Assembly: GCF_003012345.1 (NCBI RefSeq)
Contig: NZ_PVRV01000024.1
Span: forward strand, 558,001 to 622,000
DNA: 64,000 nucleotides
Direction: 5' to 3'
DNA from: Phytohalomonas tamaricis
GTDB lineage: Bacteria > Pseudomonadota > Gammaproteobacteria > Pseudomonadales > Halomonadaceae
Numbering within the stretch: position 1 is the stretch's first letter; every line of letters starts with the position of its first letter. The position numbers were made by a program, and so were the translations under genes. Below, piece after piece: positions 18,904 to 26,869 of this stretch. Under the pieces are notes generated by a model, which searched no databases, was not told where the DNA came from, and saw only the letters and a program-made list of their open reading frames with translations.

Positions 18904-19722
18904 ATGAACGATAACGCCAAGGGAATTTCAGATACACCGACCCGGTTGCCGGCACATCGTCGCACGATTTCCGGCTTTGAGATCTCGACGCTGATTGTCG
19001 TGTCAGCACTATTGCACGGGCTTTTGTGGTGGTACTGGCACAACACGCCGGACGTCATGGCCGAAGCCATGCCTACGCAAGCGTCTGAAGCTTCAGAGGT
19101 GATGGTGACGCTCACCAGCGCACCACCGCCCGCGCCAGAACCGCCTCCTCCTCCGCCGATACCAGAGGTCAAGCAGACTCAGGTAGTAGATGAACATGCA
19201 GTCAAGCCGCCCGAAGAGAAGGTGGTCGAAAAAGAGCCACCGCCTAAACCTGAGCCCAAGCCGGAACCCAAACCCGAGCCGAAGCCAAAACCCAAGCCTG
19301 AACCTAAGCCTGAGCCCAAACCGGCTCCCAAGCCGACGCCAGCACCAAAGCCCAGCCGGCCCGCGCCGCAGCCGACCAAACAGGCCCCGTCGTCTCAGCA
19401 GCGGGCAAGCAGCGCCAAGGCGGCACCGTCCAACAAGGTAACCCCGGCCGTTTCCGGGATGCAGAGCCTGGGCAATCCACCGCCGAGCTACCCATCGCTT
19501 GCGCTAAGGCGTGGCTATGAGGGCAATGTCACGCTGCAGATTCTTGTATTGCCTGATGGCAGTGCGGGTCAGGTCCAGGTCACCAAGTCGAGCGGTCATC
19601 GTGAACTCGATGAGGCTGCGGTTGAAACCGTACGTAAATGGCGTTTCAAACCGGCCATGCGCGGGAGCACGCCGATCAAGGGATATGCCATCCAGACCAT
19701 CGCCTTCAAGCTACCGCGCTGA
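18904..19722 (+). CDS. tonB: TonB energy-transducing protein
   Basis: Couples the inner-membrane proton gradient to outer-membrane receptors. 272 residues. A ~25-residue cytoplasmic tail is followed by one membrane anchor (ISTLIVVSALLHGLLWWYW, about 27-45). Next comes a long Pro-rich periplasmic spacer with KPEP repeats (about 75-155) and a TonB C-terminal domain (about 190-272: NPPPSYPSLALRRGYEG, then VRKWRFKPA). An AGAGA lies just before the ATG. It is first in a tonB-exbB-exbD-receptor series. Confidence 0.95.
   Translation: MNDNAKGISDTPTRLPAHRRTISGFEISTLIVVSALLHGLLWWYWHNTPDVMAEAMPTQASEASEVMVTLTSAPPPAPEPPPPPPIPEVKQTQVVDEHAVKPPEEKVVEKEPPPKPEPKPEPKPEPKPKPKPEPKPEPKPAPKPTPAPKPSRPAPQPTKQAPSSQQRASSAKAAPSNKVTPAVSGMQSLGNPPPSYPSLALRRGYEGNVTLQILVLPDGSAGQVQVTKSSGHRELDEAAVETVRKWRFKPAMRGSTPIKGYAIQTIAFKLPR
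19234..19371 (+). repeat. In-frame Lys-Pro/Glu-Pro codon repeat in tonB
   Basis: Tandem degenerate hexamers encode (KPEP)n with a KPKP and later APKP variants. This rigid spacer spans the periplasm; the repeat number is likely to vary between strains. Confidence 0.8.
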
Positions 19723-19767
19723 TGGCAATAGAGCTAACAACAACATTGATTTGCAAGGAGACTCGTC

Positions 19768-20484
19768 ATGGTAAGCAATAACATCACCGCTCTGATTGTT
19801 CCCGGAGTGCTCTGGGCCTTGGTTCTGTTCTCAGTGGTTACCTGGGGCATATTGCTGATCAAAGGTTTGCAGTTCACCCGTAATAAAGTGGAAAACAAGC
19901 GTTTCCAGCGCGCCTTCTGGGAAGCGAAAAGTCTGGAAGAAGGCGAATCCGTAAGCGATGGTCGCCCTGGCTCAATGGCCGCCATCGCCCGTGCCGGATT
20001 TGATGTCGTAACCGGCCGGGACATTTCACCGCGCAATCAGGATCTCGCCCAGAAAATAAACCGCTCCGACCGGCTGGAGCGCAGCCTTCGTCAGCAGATT
20101 CAGCGTGAGCGCCGGTCACTGGAAGGTGGGCTGGCCATCTTGGCCAGTATCGGTAGCACCTCGCCGTTCATCGGCCTGTTCGGCACTGTCTGGGGCATCA
20201 TGGAAGCCTTGATGACCATTGGCGAAACCGGTGAAGCGGGTTTGGACACGGTCGCCGGCCCCATTGGTCACGCCTTGATTGCCACAGGTGTCGGTATCGC
20301 TGTCGCCGTGCCGGCGGTGCTGGTTTACAACTACTTCACTCGTCGCCTCAAGCTCACCGTCTCGCTGATGGACGATTTTGCCCACGACTTCTATAGCCTG
20401 GCCCAGCAGAGCGCTTTCCAAAGCAAGCTGCCCGTTAATGACAGCAGAGAGATGCCCGCCCATCAGCAGCCGGTTGGCGTCTGA
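19768..20484 (+). CDS. exbB: ExbB proton-channel subunit of the Ton motor
   Basis: 238 residues of the MotA/TolQ/ExbB family. A first membrane helix near the N-terminus (IVPGVLWALVLFSVVTWGIL) is followed by a long cytoplasmic region. Then come two helices containing GSTSPFIGLFGTVWGIMEA and GPIGHALIATGVGIAVAVPA, the conserved channel blocks. A strong AAGGAG precedes the ATG. Compared with many proteobacterial ExbB proteins it lacks an N-terminal periplasmic extension. Confidence 0.95.
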   Translation: MVSNNITALIVPGVLWALVLFSVVTWGILLIKGLQFTRNKVENKRFQRAFWEAKSLEEGESVSDGRPGSMAAIARAGFDVVTGRDISPRNQDLAQKINRSDRLERSLRQQIQRERRSLEGGLAILASIGSTSPFIGLFGTVWGIMEALMTIGETGEAGLDTVAGPIGHALIATGVGIAVAVPAVLVYNYFTRRLKLTVSLMDDFAHDFYSLAQQSAFQSKLPVNDSREMPAHQQPVGV

Positions 20485-20525
20485 TATCGAGATATCCACC
20501 TCACGGTGATCCAGGAGAGATGCAG

Positions 20526-20927
20526 ATGGCCTTTTCAAATCATGACGATGATGAAGTGCTCAGCGAAATGAACGTGACCCCGCTGGTCGACGTCATGCTG
20601 GTATTGCTGGTGGTCTTCATTGTCACCGCACCACTGATGACCAACGCGGTACACGTCAACCTGCCCAAGACCGGCGCCGTAGCGCCTCCGGACCAGAAGG
20701 AACCGATGGTCGTCAGTGTTGATGCTGATGGCCATTACTACATCGGCAAGCAGGAGTTCTCCTTGGAAGTGATGGAACAACAGCTGAAGGATGCCCACGA
20801 TGCCGATCCCAACCAGGCCGTACAGCTACAGGCCGATGAAGACGTCAATTATGGACAGGTCGCCAAGGCGATGGCGGCGCTGGAAAGATCAGGAATTCAA
20901 AAAGTTGCCGTACTGACCACGCCCTAA
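20526..20927 (+). CDS. exbD: ExbD proton-channel subunit of the Ton motor
   Basis: 133 residues. The single membrane helix carries the proton-translocating aspartate, Asp22 in NVTPLVDVMLVLLVVF (equivalent to Asp25 of E. coli ExbD), followed by a periplasmic domain. The start at 20526 is chosen because AGGAGA is 8 bp upstream; the ATG at 20520 is too close to it. It lies 41 bp after exbB. Confidence 0.95.
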   Translation: MAFSNHDDDEVLSEMNVTPLVDVMLVLLVVFIVTAPLMTNAVHVNLPKTGAVAPPDQKEPMVVSVDADGHYYIGKQEFSLEVMEQQLKDAHDADPNQAVQLQADEDVNYGQVAKAMAALERSGIQKVAVLTTP

Positions 20928-21068
20928 TCAACCAACACCACAAGTGGCTACACAACAGAGGAGACACATCACGACAAAGGCATAAGCGGTACACAAACGA
21001 CAACAAGAAATGACGCAACAAAAGCAATAACGAAGATAACAACGACAACTTCAAGGAACAGTACAACA
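20928..21068 (+). other. A/C-rich unstructured leader before the receptor gene
   Basis: The 141 bases between exbD and the receptor gene are strikingly rich in A and C with many CAA/AAC/ACA runs (from about 20950) and few self-complementary stretches. AAGGA at 21053-21057 is the ribosome-binding site. Such leaders are often open to small-RNA or ribosome-standby binding (inference). Confidence 0.5.
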
Positions 21069-23945
21069 ATGACAACTTCAACCCCAAAAGGGGCCGGCCG
21101 TTCATCGTGCTGGCCGCGTCCCGATGCATCCATCATCGACGCAGCGCCCACAAGGCGCCCTGATTGGCGAAAGGCTTCTTTCGCGCCAACCTGCCTGTTG
21201 ATGCTGACATTCGCCCCGTTGGCAAACGCCCAATCCAGTGCCGATGATGACTACATCGCGCCTGCCGCTCAGAGCAGTGACGACATCGCGCCTGCCGCGG
21301 AAGAGATCGCACCTGCCGGCGGGATTGCCGCGCCTGCCGAACCTGCCGCAGCAGCTTCACCCGCAGACGCCGTCGTCGCTTCACCAGCGCCGGACTCTCC
21401 CACGATCAACCTCAAGCGTGTCGAGGTTACCGGTTCAGCAATTGCCCGCACCGATGCCGAAACGGCCGTTCCGGTCACCATCATCCAGGCCGATGAACTC
21501 AAGCAGCAGGGTATTACCTCGACCGAGGAACTGGTCAGTCAGCTAACCTCCAACGATACCAGCGCAGGTCCCGGGCTGGGCACGGGTTCAGCCATTACCG
21601 GCGGCGCCTCGTTTGCCAACATGCGGGGTATTGGCTCCAACAAGACCCTGGTGCTGCTCAACGGGCGCCGCCTTGCCAATAATGCGCTTAATGGCGGTGC
21701 CGTCGATCTGAACATGATTCCCTTCGGCGCGATCGAGCGGGTCGAAGTGCTGCGTGATGGCGCCTCTGCCATCTATGGCACCGATGCCATCGGCGGGGTT
21801 ATCAACTTCATCACCAAAAAGGATCTCGACGGCGGCGATATCGAGTTCGGTTATGAAACGCCCACCCATAGTGGTGGCGGAGACAATGGCGATATCAGCG
21901 CGACCTGGGGCAAGGGCAACCTGGAGGAAGATGGCTTCAATTTCATGGGCTCGCTGACCTACCGCAAGCAGAACGACCTGGATGCCACCGATCGTAAAAG
22001 CATTACCGAAGCCTATGATCCGGCTAACGGCGTCAACTCAACCTCCTCGTTCTCTTATCCTGCCAACTATTACCAAGGCAGCCTGGCCAGTAATCCACTC
22101 GCTTCGAGCGGCTGTGATAGTGAGGGCCTGATCGACACCGGCAACGGTACTTGTTCCTACAACTACGTTCGCAATGGCCAGGTCGTTCAGGAGACCGAGA
22201 AGACCTCGCTGTATACGCGAGCCAGCGTCAAACTGGCAGAAGATCACACCGCCTCACTGTCCTACATGTGGGCGCGCAGCAAGAACATCGCCGTCAGTGC
22301 CCCCTCACCCACCTCAGCATATCCCCAGATTCAGCCGGGCACGCCGTTCTTTCCCGGCAACGGCATCGTCCCTGACACGGTCGGCATCGATCCTACTCAA
22401 CCGGTTACGGTACGCTGGCGCGGATTACCGGCCGGCAATCGTGTGACCTACAACACCAACGACTCCAAACGGCTGGTGCTGGATTTCACCGGGGATTTTT
22501 CCGGCTTCAACTATGATACCGCCGTGTCCTACAACCAGAGCACGACCGATATCGATTACCGCAGCGGCTATCTCGACGACAGCGTGCTGGAAGACGCCTT
22601 CAACAGTGGGCTGATCAACCCCTTCTCGACCGACCCTCTCACGGAAGAAGGCTTGGCCGCGCTTGAAGCCGCCGAAGTTACCGGCACAGTATGGAAGGCG
22701 GAAGGTCAGGTTTACGCCTGGGACGGCAAGCTTAGTCGTGAAATCGGCGACTGGTTCGGCGCGGGATCATCCGCCATTGCGGTGGGGGCCGAGGCCCGCC
22801 ATGAGCGTCTTACCCTGGATACCGACGCCGATATTGCTGCACGCGCCACCAGCGGCGGCCTGTCACCGGATGCCGCGGTCAGCGCGGACCGTGACGTCAA
22901 GGGCGTCTATAGCGAAATCAACGTGCCGATTATCGAAGGACTCGAGGTTACCGGCGCGGTGCGTTATGACGACTATAGCGACGTTGGCGACACGACCAAT
23001 CCTAAAATTTCATTCCGCTATCAGCCGATTCGTCAGTTCCTGGTCCGCGGCTCCTACAGCGAGGGCTTCCGCGCCCCGACGCTTTACGAGCTTTACGATC
23101 CCGCCGCACAGACCTACTCGCCCGGCGGCCTCAGCGACCCCGTACTGTGCCCAGGGGGCACACCTGCCAATGGCGGCGTCGCCAGCCGCGATTGTAATAC
23201 CCAGTTCCTGAGTGAAAATAGCGGTAATGAGGATCTGGAGCCGGAAGAAGCCAAGAACTGGACACTCGGCTTTGTGTTCCAGCCGATGGACAACTTCTCG
23301 GCCGGCCTCGATTTCTGGTGGATCGAAATCGACAACATGATCAGCGCTCTGCCGGAATCTTATATCCTCGATCACGCCGATCAATACGCCGATTACATCG
23401 TGCGCGCCGATGACGGCAGCATCGACTATATCCGCTCGCCCAATACTAACATCGGCAAGACCAAGACCAACGGTGTCGATGTCTCGGCCAACTACCGGCT
23501 GCCAACCAGCATCGGGCTCTTCTCACTCGGCTTTACCGGCACCTATGTCGATCGCTACGACTACCAGCAGACGCCCGATGCCAGCTATACCAGCAACGTC
23601 GGCCACTATCGGGAGGGCCAAGGCGTTATCTTTCGCTGGAAGCATCGCGTAACGATGAGCTGGGCCGATGGCCCCTGGGCGGCCGGTCTCGTCAATCACT
23701 ACCAGAGCGGCTACGACGACTACGATACTGAAACTCACAGTGAGGTTGCTTCCTACACCACCTGGGATGTGTTGGGCTCCTATCAATTCCTCAAGGGACC
23801 GCGCATCACGTTGGGCATGAAAAACATGTTCGACCGTGATCCGCCCTTCTCCAACCAGGCCGAAGTCGGGCAGAGCGGCTATGACGCACGCTATGCTGAT
23901 GCCCTGGGCCGTACTATCTACGCTCGTCTGAATTACACCTTTTAA
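21069..23945 (+). CDS. TonB-dependent outer-membrane receptor
   Basis: A 958-residue gated beta-barrel. A polar ~34-residue lead precedes the hydrophobic signal (ASFAPTCLLMLTFAPLANA, cut near residue 55). Residues ~60-110 are an Ala/Pro-rich linker with IAPA repeats. The plug domain follows (about 115-240: VTGSAIARTDAETAVPVTII, LLNGRRLANN, EVLRDGASAIYGTDAIGGVIN), then the barrel, which ends in the outer-membrane signature NYTF. Two Cys pairs in barrel loops (near 340-360 and 695-710) are visible. Its ligand is not evident. It does not look like a known siderophore receptor to me, and peptidases lie on both sides, so a peptide-type substrate is possible. It follows the dedicated Ton motor genes. 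Confidence 0.93.
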   Translation: MTTSTPKGAGRSSCWPRPDASIIDAAPTRRPDWRKASFAPTCLLMLTFAPLANAQSSADDDYIAPAAQSSDDIAPAAEEIAPAGGIAAPAEPAAAASPADAVVASPAPDSPTINLKRVEVTGSAIARTDAETAVPVTIIQADELKQQGITSTEELVSQLTSNDTSAGPGLGTGSAITGGASFANMRGIGSNKTLVLLNGRRLANNALNGGAVDLNMIPFGAIERVEVLRDGASAIYGTDAIGGVINFITKKDLDGGDIEFGYETPTHSGGGDNGDISATWGKGNLEEDGFNFMGSLTYRKQNDLDATDRKSITEAYDPANGVNSTSSFSYPANYYQGSLASNPLASSGCDSEGLIDTGNGTCSYNYVRNGQVVQETEKTSLYTRASVKLAEDHTASLSYMWARSKNIAVSAPSPTSAYPQIQPGTPFFPGNGIVPDTVGIDPTQPVTVRWRGLPAGNRVTYNTNDSKRLVLDFTGDFSGFNYDTAVSYNQSTTDIDYRSGYLDDSVLEDAFNSGLINPFSTDPLTEEGLAALEAAEVTGTVWKAEGQVYAWDGKLSREIGDWFGAGSSAIAVGAEARHERLTLDTDADIAARATSGGLSPDAAVSADRDVKGVYSEINVPIIEGLEVTGAVRYDDYSDVGDTTNPKISFRYQPIRQFLVRGSYSEGFRAPTLYELYDPAAQTYSPGGLSDPVLCPGGTPANGGVASRDCNTQFLSENSGNEDLEPEEAKNWTLGFVFQPMDNFSAGLDFWWIEIDNMISALPESYILDHADQYADYIVRADDGSIDYIRSPNTNIGKTKTNGVDVSANYRLPTSIGLFSLGFTGTYVDRYDYQQTPDASYTSNVGHYREGQGVIFRWKHRVTMSWADGPWAAGLVNHYQSGYDDYDTETHSEVASYTTWDVLGSYQFLKGPRITLGMKNMFDRDPPFSNQAEVGQSGYDARYADALGRTIYARLNYTF

Positions 23946-23961
23946 CCACACTCTCCTTGCT

Positions 23962-23999
23962 CCCCCGCGTCTGGCGCTAGCCGACAGCGGGGGCTTTTT
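23962..23999 (+). terminator. Rho-independent terminator after the receptor gene
   Basis: CCCCCGC pairs with GCGGGGG, with partial pairing continuing inward (GGC/GCC), followed by CTTTTTA. It starts 17 bp after the stop codon. Confidence 0.85.
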
Positions 24000-24080
24000 A
24001 TCCTTTCAGGCAGTGATACATTGAGACTGTATACGTGTGATGCTTATCATCGACTGACCATTACCAGGAATCTTTGCAAC

Positions 24081-26168
24081 ATGACTTCGCTTCTTCGGCT
24101 GATCGTCTGTACCGCCGTGGCAAGTACGATTGCCGCTCCACCGCTGTATGCCGATGCCACATCAAGCACGACAACCTCTTCAGCATCAGCCGCCAGCTCA
24201 ACCGGCCAGGCGCAGCTCGGCGCCTGGGGCGTTGAATTAAACGCACGAGACACCGCCATCAACCCTGGCGATGATTTCTACCATTACGTTAACGGCCACT
24301 GGCTGGCCACGACCCCTATTCCCGCTGACAAGAGCAACTATGGGGCCTTCACTGAGCTTGCCGATCAGGCAGAGCAGCAGGTCCATGACATACTTGAGCA
24401 GCTCGCGGGGGCGCCCACGCCGCTGGACAGCCCGCAACGTCGCATCGGCGATCTTTACAGCGCCTGGATGGACAAAGGCGCCATCGAAGCCGCTGGCCTT
24501 GCGCCGATACAGCCCGATTTGCGCCTCATCGACCAGCTCAATGATAAGGCCGGCGTAGCCCGTCTGATGGGTCAGCCCGGCCTGGGTATTGGCGGTATCG
24601 CTGAGCCCTACATCGATATTGATGTCAAGGACACTGATAGCTACGTCACCTATCTCGGTCAAGCCGCATTGGGATTGCCCACGCGTGATTACTATCTGAG
24701 CGACGACCCGCGCTTTCAGAACATCCGCAAAGCGTACCGTGCCTATATCGCCCGGCTACTCAAGGCCGCTCATGCTTCAAATCCTCAGGCCAGCGCCGAT
24801 CAGATCCTTGCCCTTGAAACACGCATGGCACAGGTGCAGTGGGCCCCTGCCAAGCAGCGTAACCGCTCGCTGACCTACAACCCCACCACGCCGGCCGAAC
24901 TGGCCACCTATGCGCCGGGCTTCCCTTGGCAAGCCTACCTGGAAGCCAGCGGCCTGCTCACCCAGTCCAAGCTGGTATTGCAGGAAAACGATGCGATCAA
25001 GGCGCTGGCACAGATTTTTGCCGATACGCCGTTGAGCGTCTGGAAGCGTTATCTGACGTTCTCGCTGCTTAATGCCAACGCCGACTATCTTCCCCAGCAA
25101 TTCGATCAGGCTCATTTTGACTTCTACGGCAAGACGCTTTCCGGTCAGCCTGAACAGCGCGCACGCTGGAAGCGCGGCGTTGCGTTGCTCGACGCCTATC
25201 TGGGGCAAGCCGTGGGTAAGCTTTATGTGATGCTGCATTTCTCGCCCGATGCCAAGGCGCAGATGCAAGCCCTGGTGGATAACCTCAAGGCGGCCTATCG
25301 TGACCGCATCGAAAACAGCGTGACGTGGATGAGCCCAGAGACCAAGCAGGCCGCGCTGGCCAAGCTTGATGCTTTCAATGCCAAGATCGCTTATCCCGAT
25401 AAGTGGGAAACCTATGACGGGATGCGCCTGACGCCTGATCACCTTTACGCTGATATCAAGGCCGCGCGCGCCTGGCACTGGCAGGACGATCTCGACAAGC
25501 TCGGCAGCCCCATCGACCGTGATGAATGGTTCATGACGCCACAGACTGTCAATGCCTACTACGAACCCACGCGCAACGAAATAGTATTTCCCGCCGCGAT
25601 TTTGCAGCCGCCCTTCTTCGACCCGAACGCTGACCCGGCCGTCAACTACGGTGGCATCGGCGCCGTCATCGGCCATGAAATGAGCCACGGCTTTGATGAT
25701 CAGGGACGAAAGTCAGACGGCCATGGCATGTTGCGTGACTGGTGGACACCAAAGGACATCGAGAACTTCACTGCCCTGACCGATCGGTTGGGGGCGCAGT
25801 ATGCCCAGTACGAACCCGTGCCGGGTTACCATCTCGATCCGCAACTGACGATGGGTGAAAACATCGGTGATCTGGGTGGCCTCAATATCGCTTATGCTGC
25901 TTATCATCGCTCACTAAATGGCCAGCCTGCGCCGGTGCTTGATGGTTTCACGGGCGATCAGCGCTTTTTCATGGCCTGGGCGCAAGTCTGGCGTCGGCTG
26001 TTCCGTGAAGAGGCCATGGTCAACCGGGTCAAGACTGACCCGCACTCACCGTCAGAATTTCGTGCCAATGGCGTAGTGCGCAACATGGACGCCTGGTACA
26101 AGGCCTTTTATATCAAGCCAGGCGATGCGCTTTATCTCCCACCAGAGGAGCGCGTTACCATCTGGTAA
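24081..26168 (+). CDS. Secreted M13 (neprilysin/PepO-type) metallopeptidase
   Basis: A zinc endopeptidase acting on short to mid-size peptides. 695 residues from ATG 24081, which has AGGAA upstream and opens a signal peptide (MTSLLRLIVCTAVASTIAAP, then PLYAD). The open frame extends upstream to a TTG, but that adds a charged lead. M13 marks: NAYYEPTRNEIVFPAA (substrate-binding NAYY), zinc motif HEMSH (His532, Glu533, His536), ENIGDLGG with ligand Glu593 and Asp597, and the closing PPEERVTIW. It lies 135 bp after the receptor gene past a terminator, so it probably has its own promoter. Lacking a membrane anchor after the signal, it is probably periplasmic. Confidence 0.93.
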   Translation: MTSLLRLIVCTAVASTIAAPPLYADATSSTTTSSASAASSTGQAQLGAWGVELNARDTAINPGDDFYHYVNGHWLATTPIPADKSNYGAFTELADQAEQQVHDILEQLAGAPTPLDSPQRRIGDLYSAWMDKGAIEAAGLAPIQPDLRLIDQLNDKAGVARLMGQPGLGIGGIAEPYIDIDVKDTDSYVTYLGQAALGLPTRDYYLSDDPRFQNIRKAYRAYIARLLKAAHASNPQASADQILALETRMAQVQWAPAKQRNRSLTYNPTTPAELATYAPGFPWQAYLEASGLLTQSKLVLQENDAIKALAQIFADTPLSVWKRYLTFSLLNANADYLPQQFDQAHFDFYGKTLSGQPEQRARWKRGVALLDAYLGQAVGKLYVMLHFSPDAKAQMQALVDNLKAAYRDRIENSVTWMSPETKQAALAKLDAFNAKIAYPDKWETYDGMRLTPDHLYADIKAARAWHWQDDLDKLGSPIDRDEWFMTPQTVNAYYEPTRNEIVFPAAILQPPFFDPNADPAVNYGGIGAVIGHEMSHGFDDQGRKSDGHGMLRDWWTPKDIENFTALTDRLGAQYAQYEPVPGYHLDPQLTMGENIGDLGGLNIAYAAYHRSLNGQPAPVLDGFTGDQRFFMAWAQVWRRLFREEAMVNRVKTDPHSPSEFRANGVVRNMDAWYKAFYIKPGDALYLPPEERVTIW

Positions 26169-26277
26169 TGAGGGTTAAAAACCAACACAAGGTTTGGAAC
26201 TGCAATTACAAAGCACTGCTCGCTTCATCGTGACAGGAGACTCGTCGCAGGAAGTTAATACCTACGGCCTCCATGGA

Positions 26278-26307
26278 GCCCCGGCTTTTCTAGTCCGGGG
26301 CATTTTT
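26278..26307 (+). terminator. Rho-independent terminator after the M13 peptidase
   Basis: GCCCCGG and CCGGGGC form a perfect 7-bp stem around a 10-nt loop, followed by ATTTTT. An overlapping alternative hairpin GGGGCAT-tttt-ATGCCCC (26297-26314) shares the 3' arm. Confidence 0.85.
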
Positions 26308-26339
26308 ATGCCCCTAAAAAGCCTCTATAAGCGATGGGT

Positions 26340-26371
26340 TTGACCTAGGTGTTACACAACGGTTCTATAAT
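26340..26371 (+). promoter_or_regulatory. MerR-type promoter with over-long spacer
   Basis: TTGACC (26340-26345) and a perfect TATAAT (26366-26371) are separated by 20 bp. Spacers of 19-20 bp are the hallmark of promoters that a MerR-family activator untwists on metal binding. It lies 32 bp before the regulator start, so the regulator, the ATPase and the micropeptide would be one autoregulated operon. Confidence 0.75.
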
Positions 26372-26402
26372 AACACTATCACGACACCATGGGATGACCG
26401 TC

Positions 26403-26861
26403 ATGAAAGTCAGCGAACTCGCCAAGATCGCCGACGTTACCAGTGAAACGGTACGTCACTATACCCGTTTGGGGCTTATTTCAGCCTCGCGTGATCCCAA
26501 CAACGGCTATCAGCTTTACGACGACAATGCCCTGCGTCGGCTGCGCTTCATTCAACGTGCCCGCACCCTGGGGTTCAGCTTAAAAGAGATTTGCAACATC
26601 CTCGCCCACTCAGATCACGGTGACTCACCTTGTCCGCTGGTGCGCGATCTGCTGGCCACGCGCTTACCCGAGATTCGCCGACAAATCGCTGAGCTGGAAA
26701 GCCTTGCCACGCGTATGGAGCAGGCACTCGACGCCTGGTCCGATATGCCCGACGGCGCACCGGATGGTCATACCATCTGTCAGCTCATCGAACATTGGAA
26801 TACGCCCAGTGCTTGCTGTTCGAACGACAGTAAGGCACCGGCACTTACCCCCAGCAAGTGA
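26403..26861 (+). CDS. MerR-family metal-responsive activator, atypical metal site
   Basis: 152 residues. The N-terminal winged helix ([20 protein letters not shown], then NGYQLYDD) and a long dimer helix are standard. Aligning without gaps to E. coli CueR places Cys77 (DSPCPL) where Cu(I) sensors have Ser77. Cys there is typical of divalent-metal sensors such as ZntR, CadR, PbrR and MerR. The loop cysteine matching CueR Cys120 is Cys126 (HTICQLI), but the first loop cysteine (CueR Cys112) is missing. A CC pair lies near the tail (138-139). The downstream ATPase nevertheless has Cu(I)-type motifs. The start at 26403 is chosen over one three codons earlier by homology and a GGGA upstream. The gene ends 8 bp before copA. 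Confidence 0.88.
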   Translation: MKVSELAKIADVTSETVRHYTRLGLISASRDPNNGYQLYDDNALRRLRFIQRARTLGFSLKEICNILAHSDHGDSPCPLVRDLLATRLPEIRRQIAELESLATRMEQALDAWSDMPDGAPDGHTICQLIEHWNTPSACCSNDSKAPALTPSK

Positions 26862-26869
26862 GGCCCGCC

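Noticed and set aside
24021-24080. Upstream TTG start for the M13 peptidase
   Set aside because: It adds a charged 20-residue lead before the signal peptide; ATG 24081 has an AGGAA and gives a normal signal.
24777-25688. Minus-strand frame (303 codons) opposite the M13 peptidase
   Set aside because: Antisense shadow without family features.
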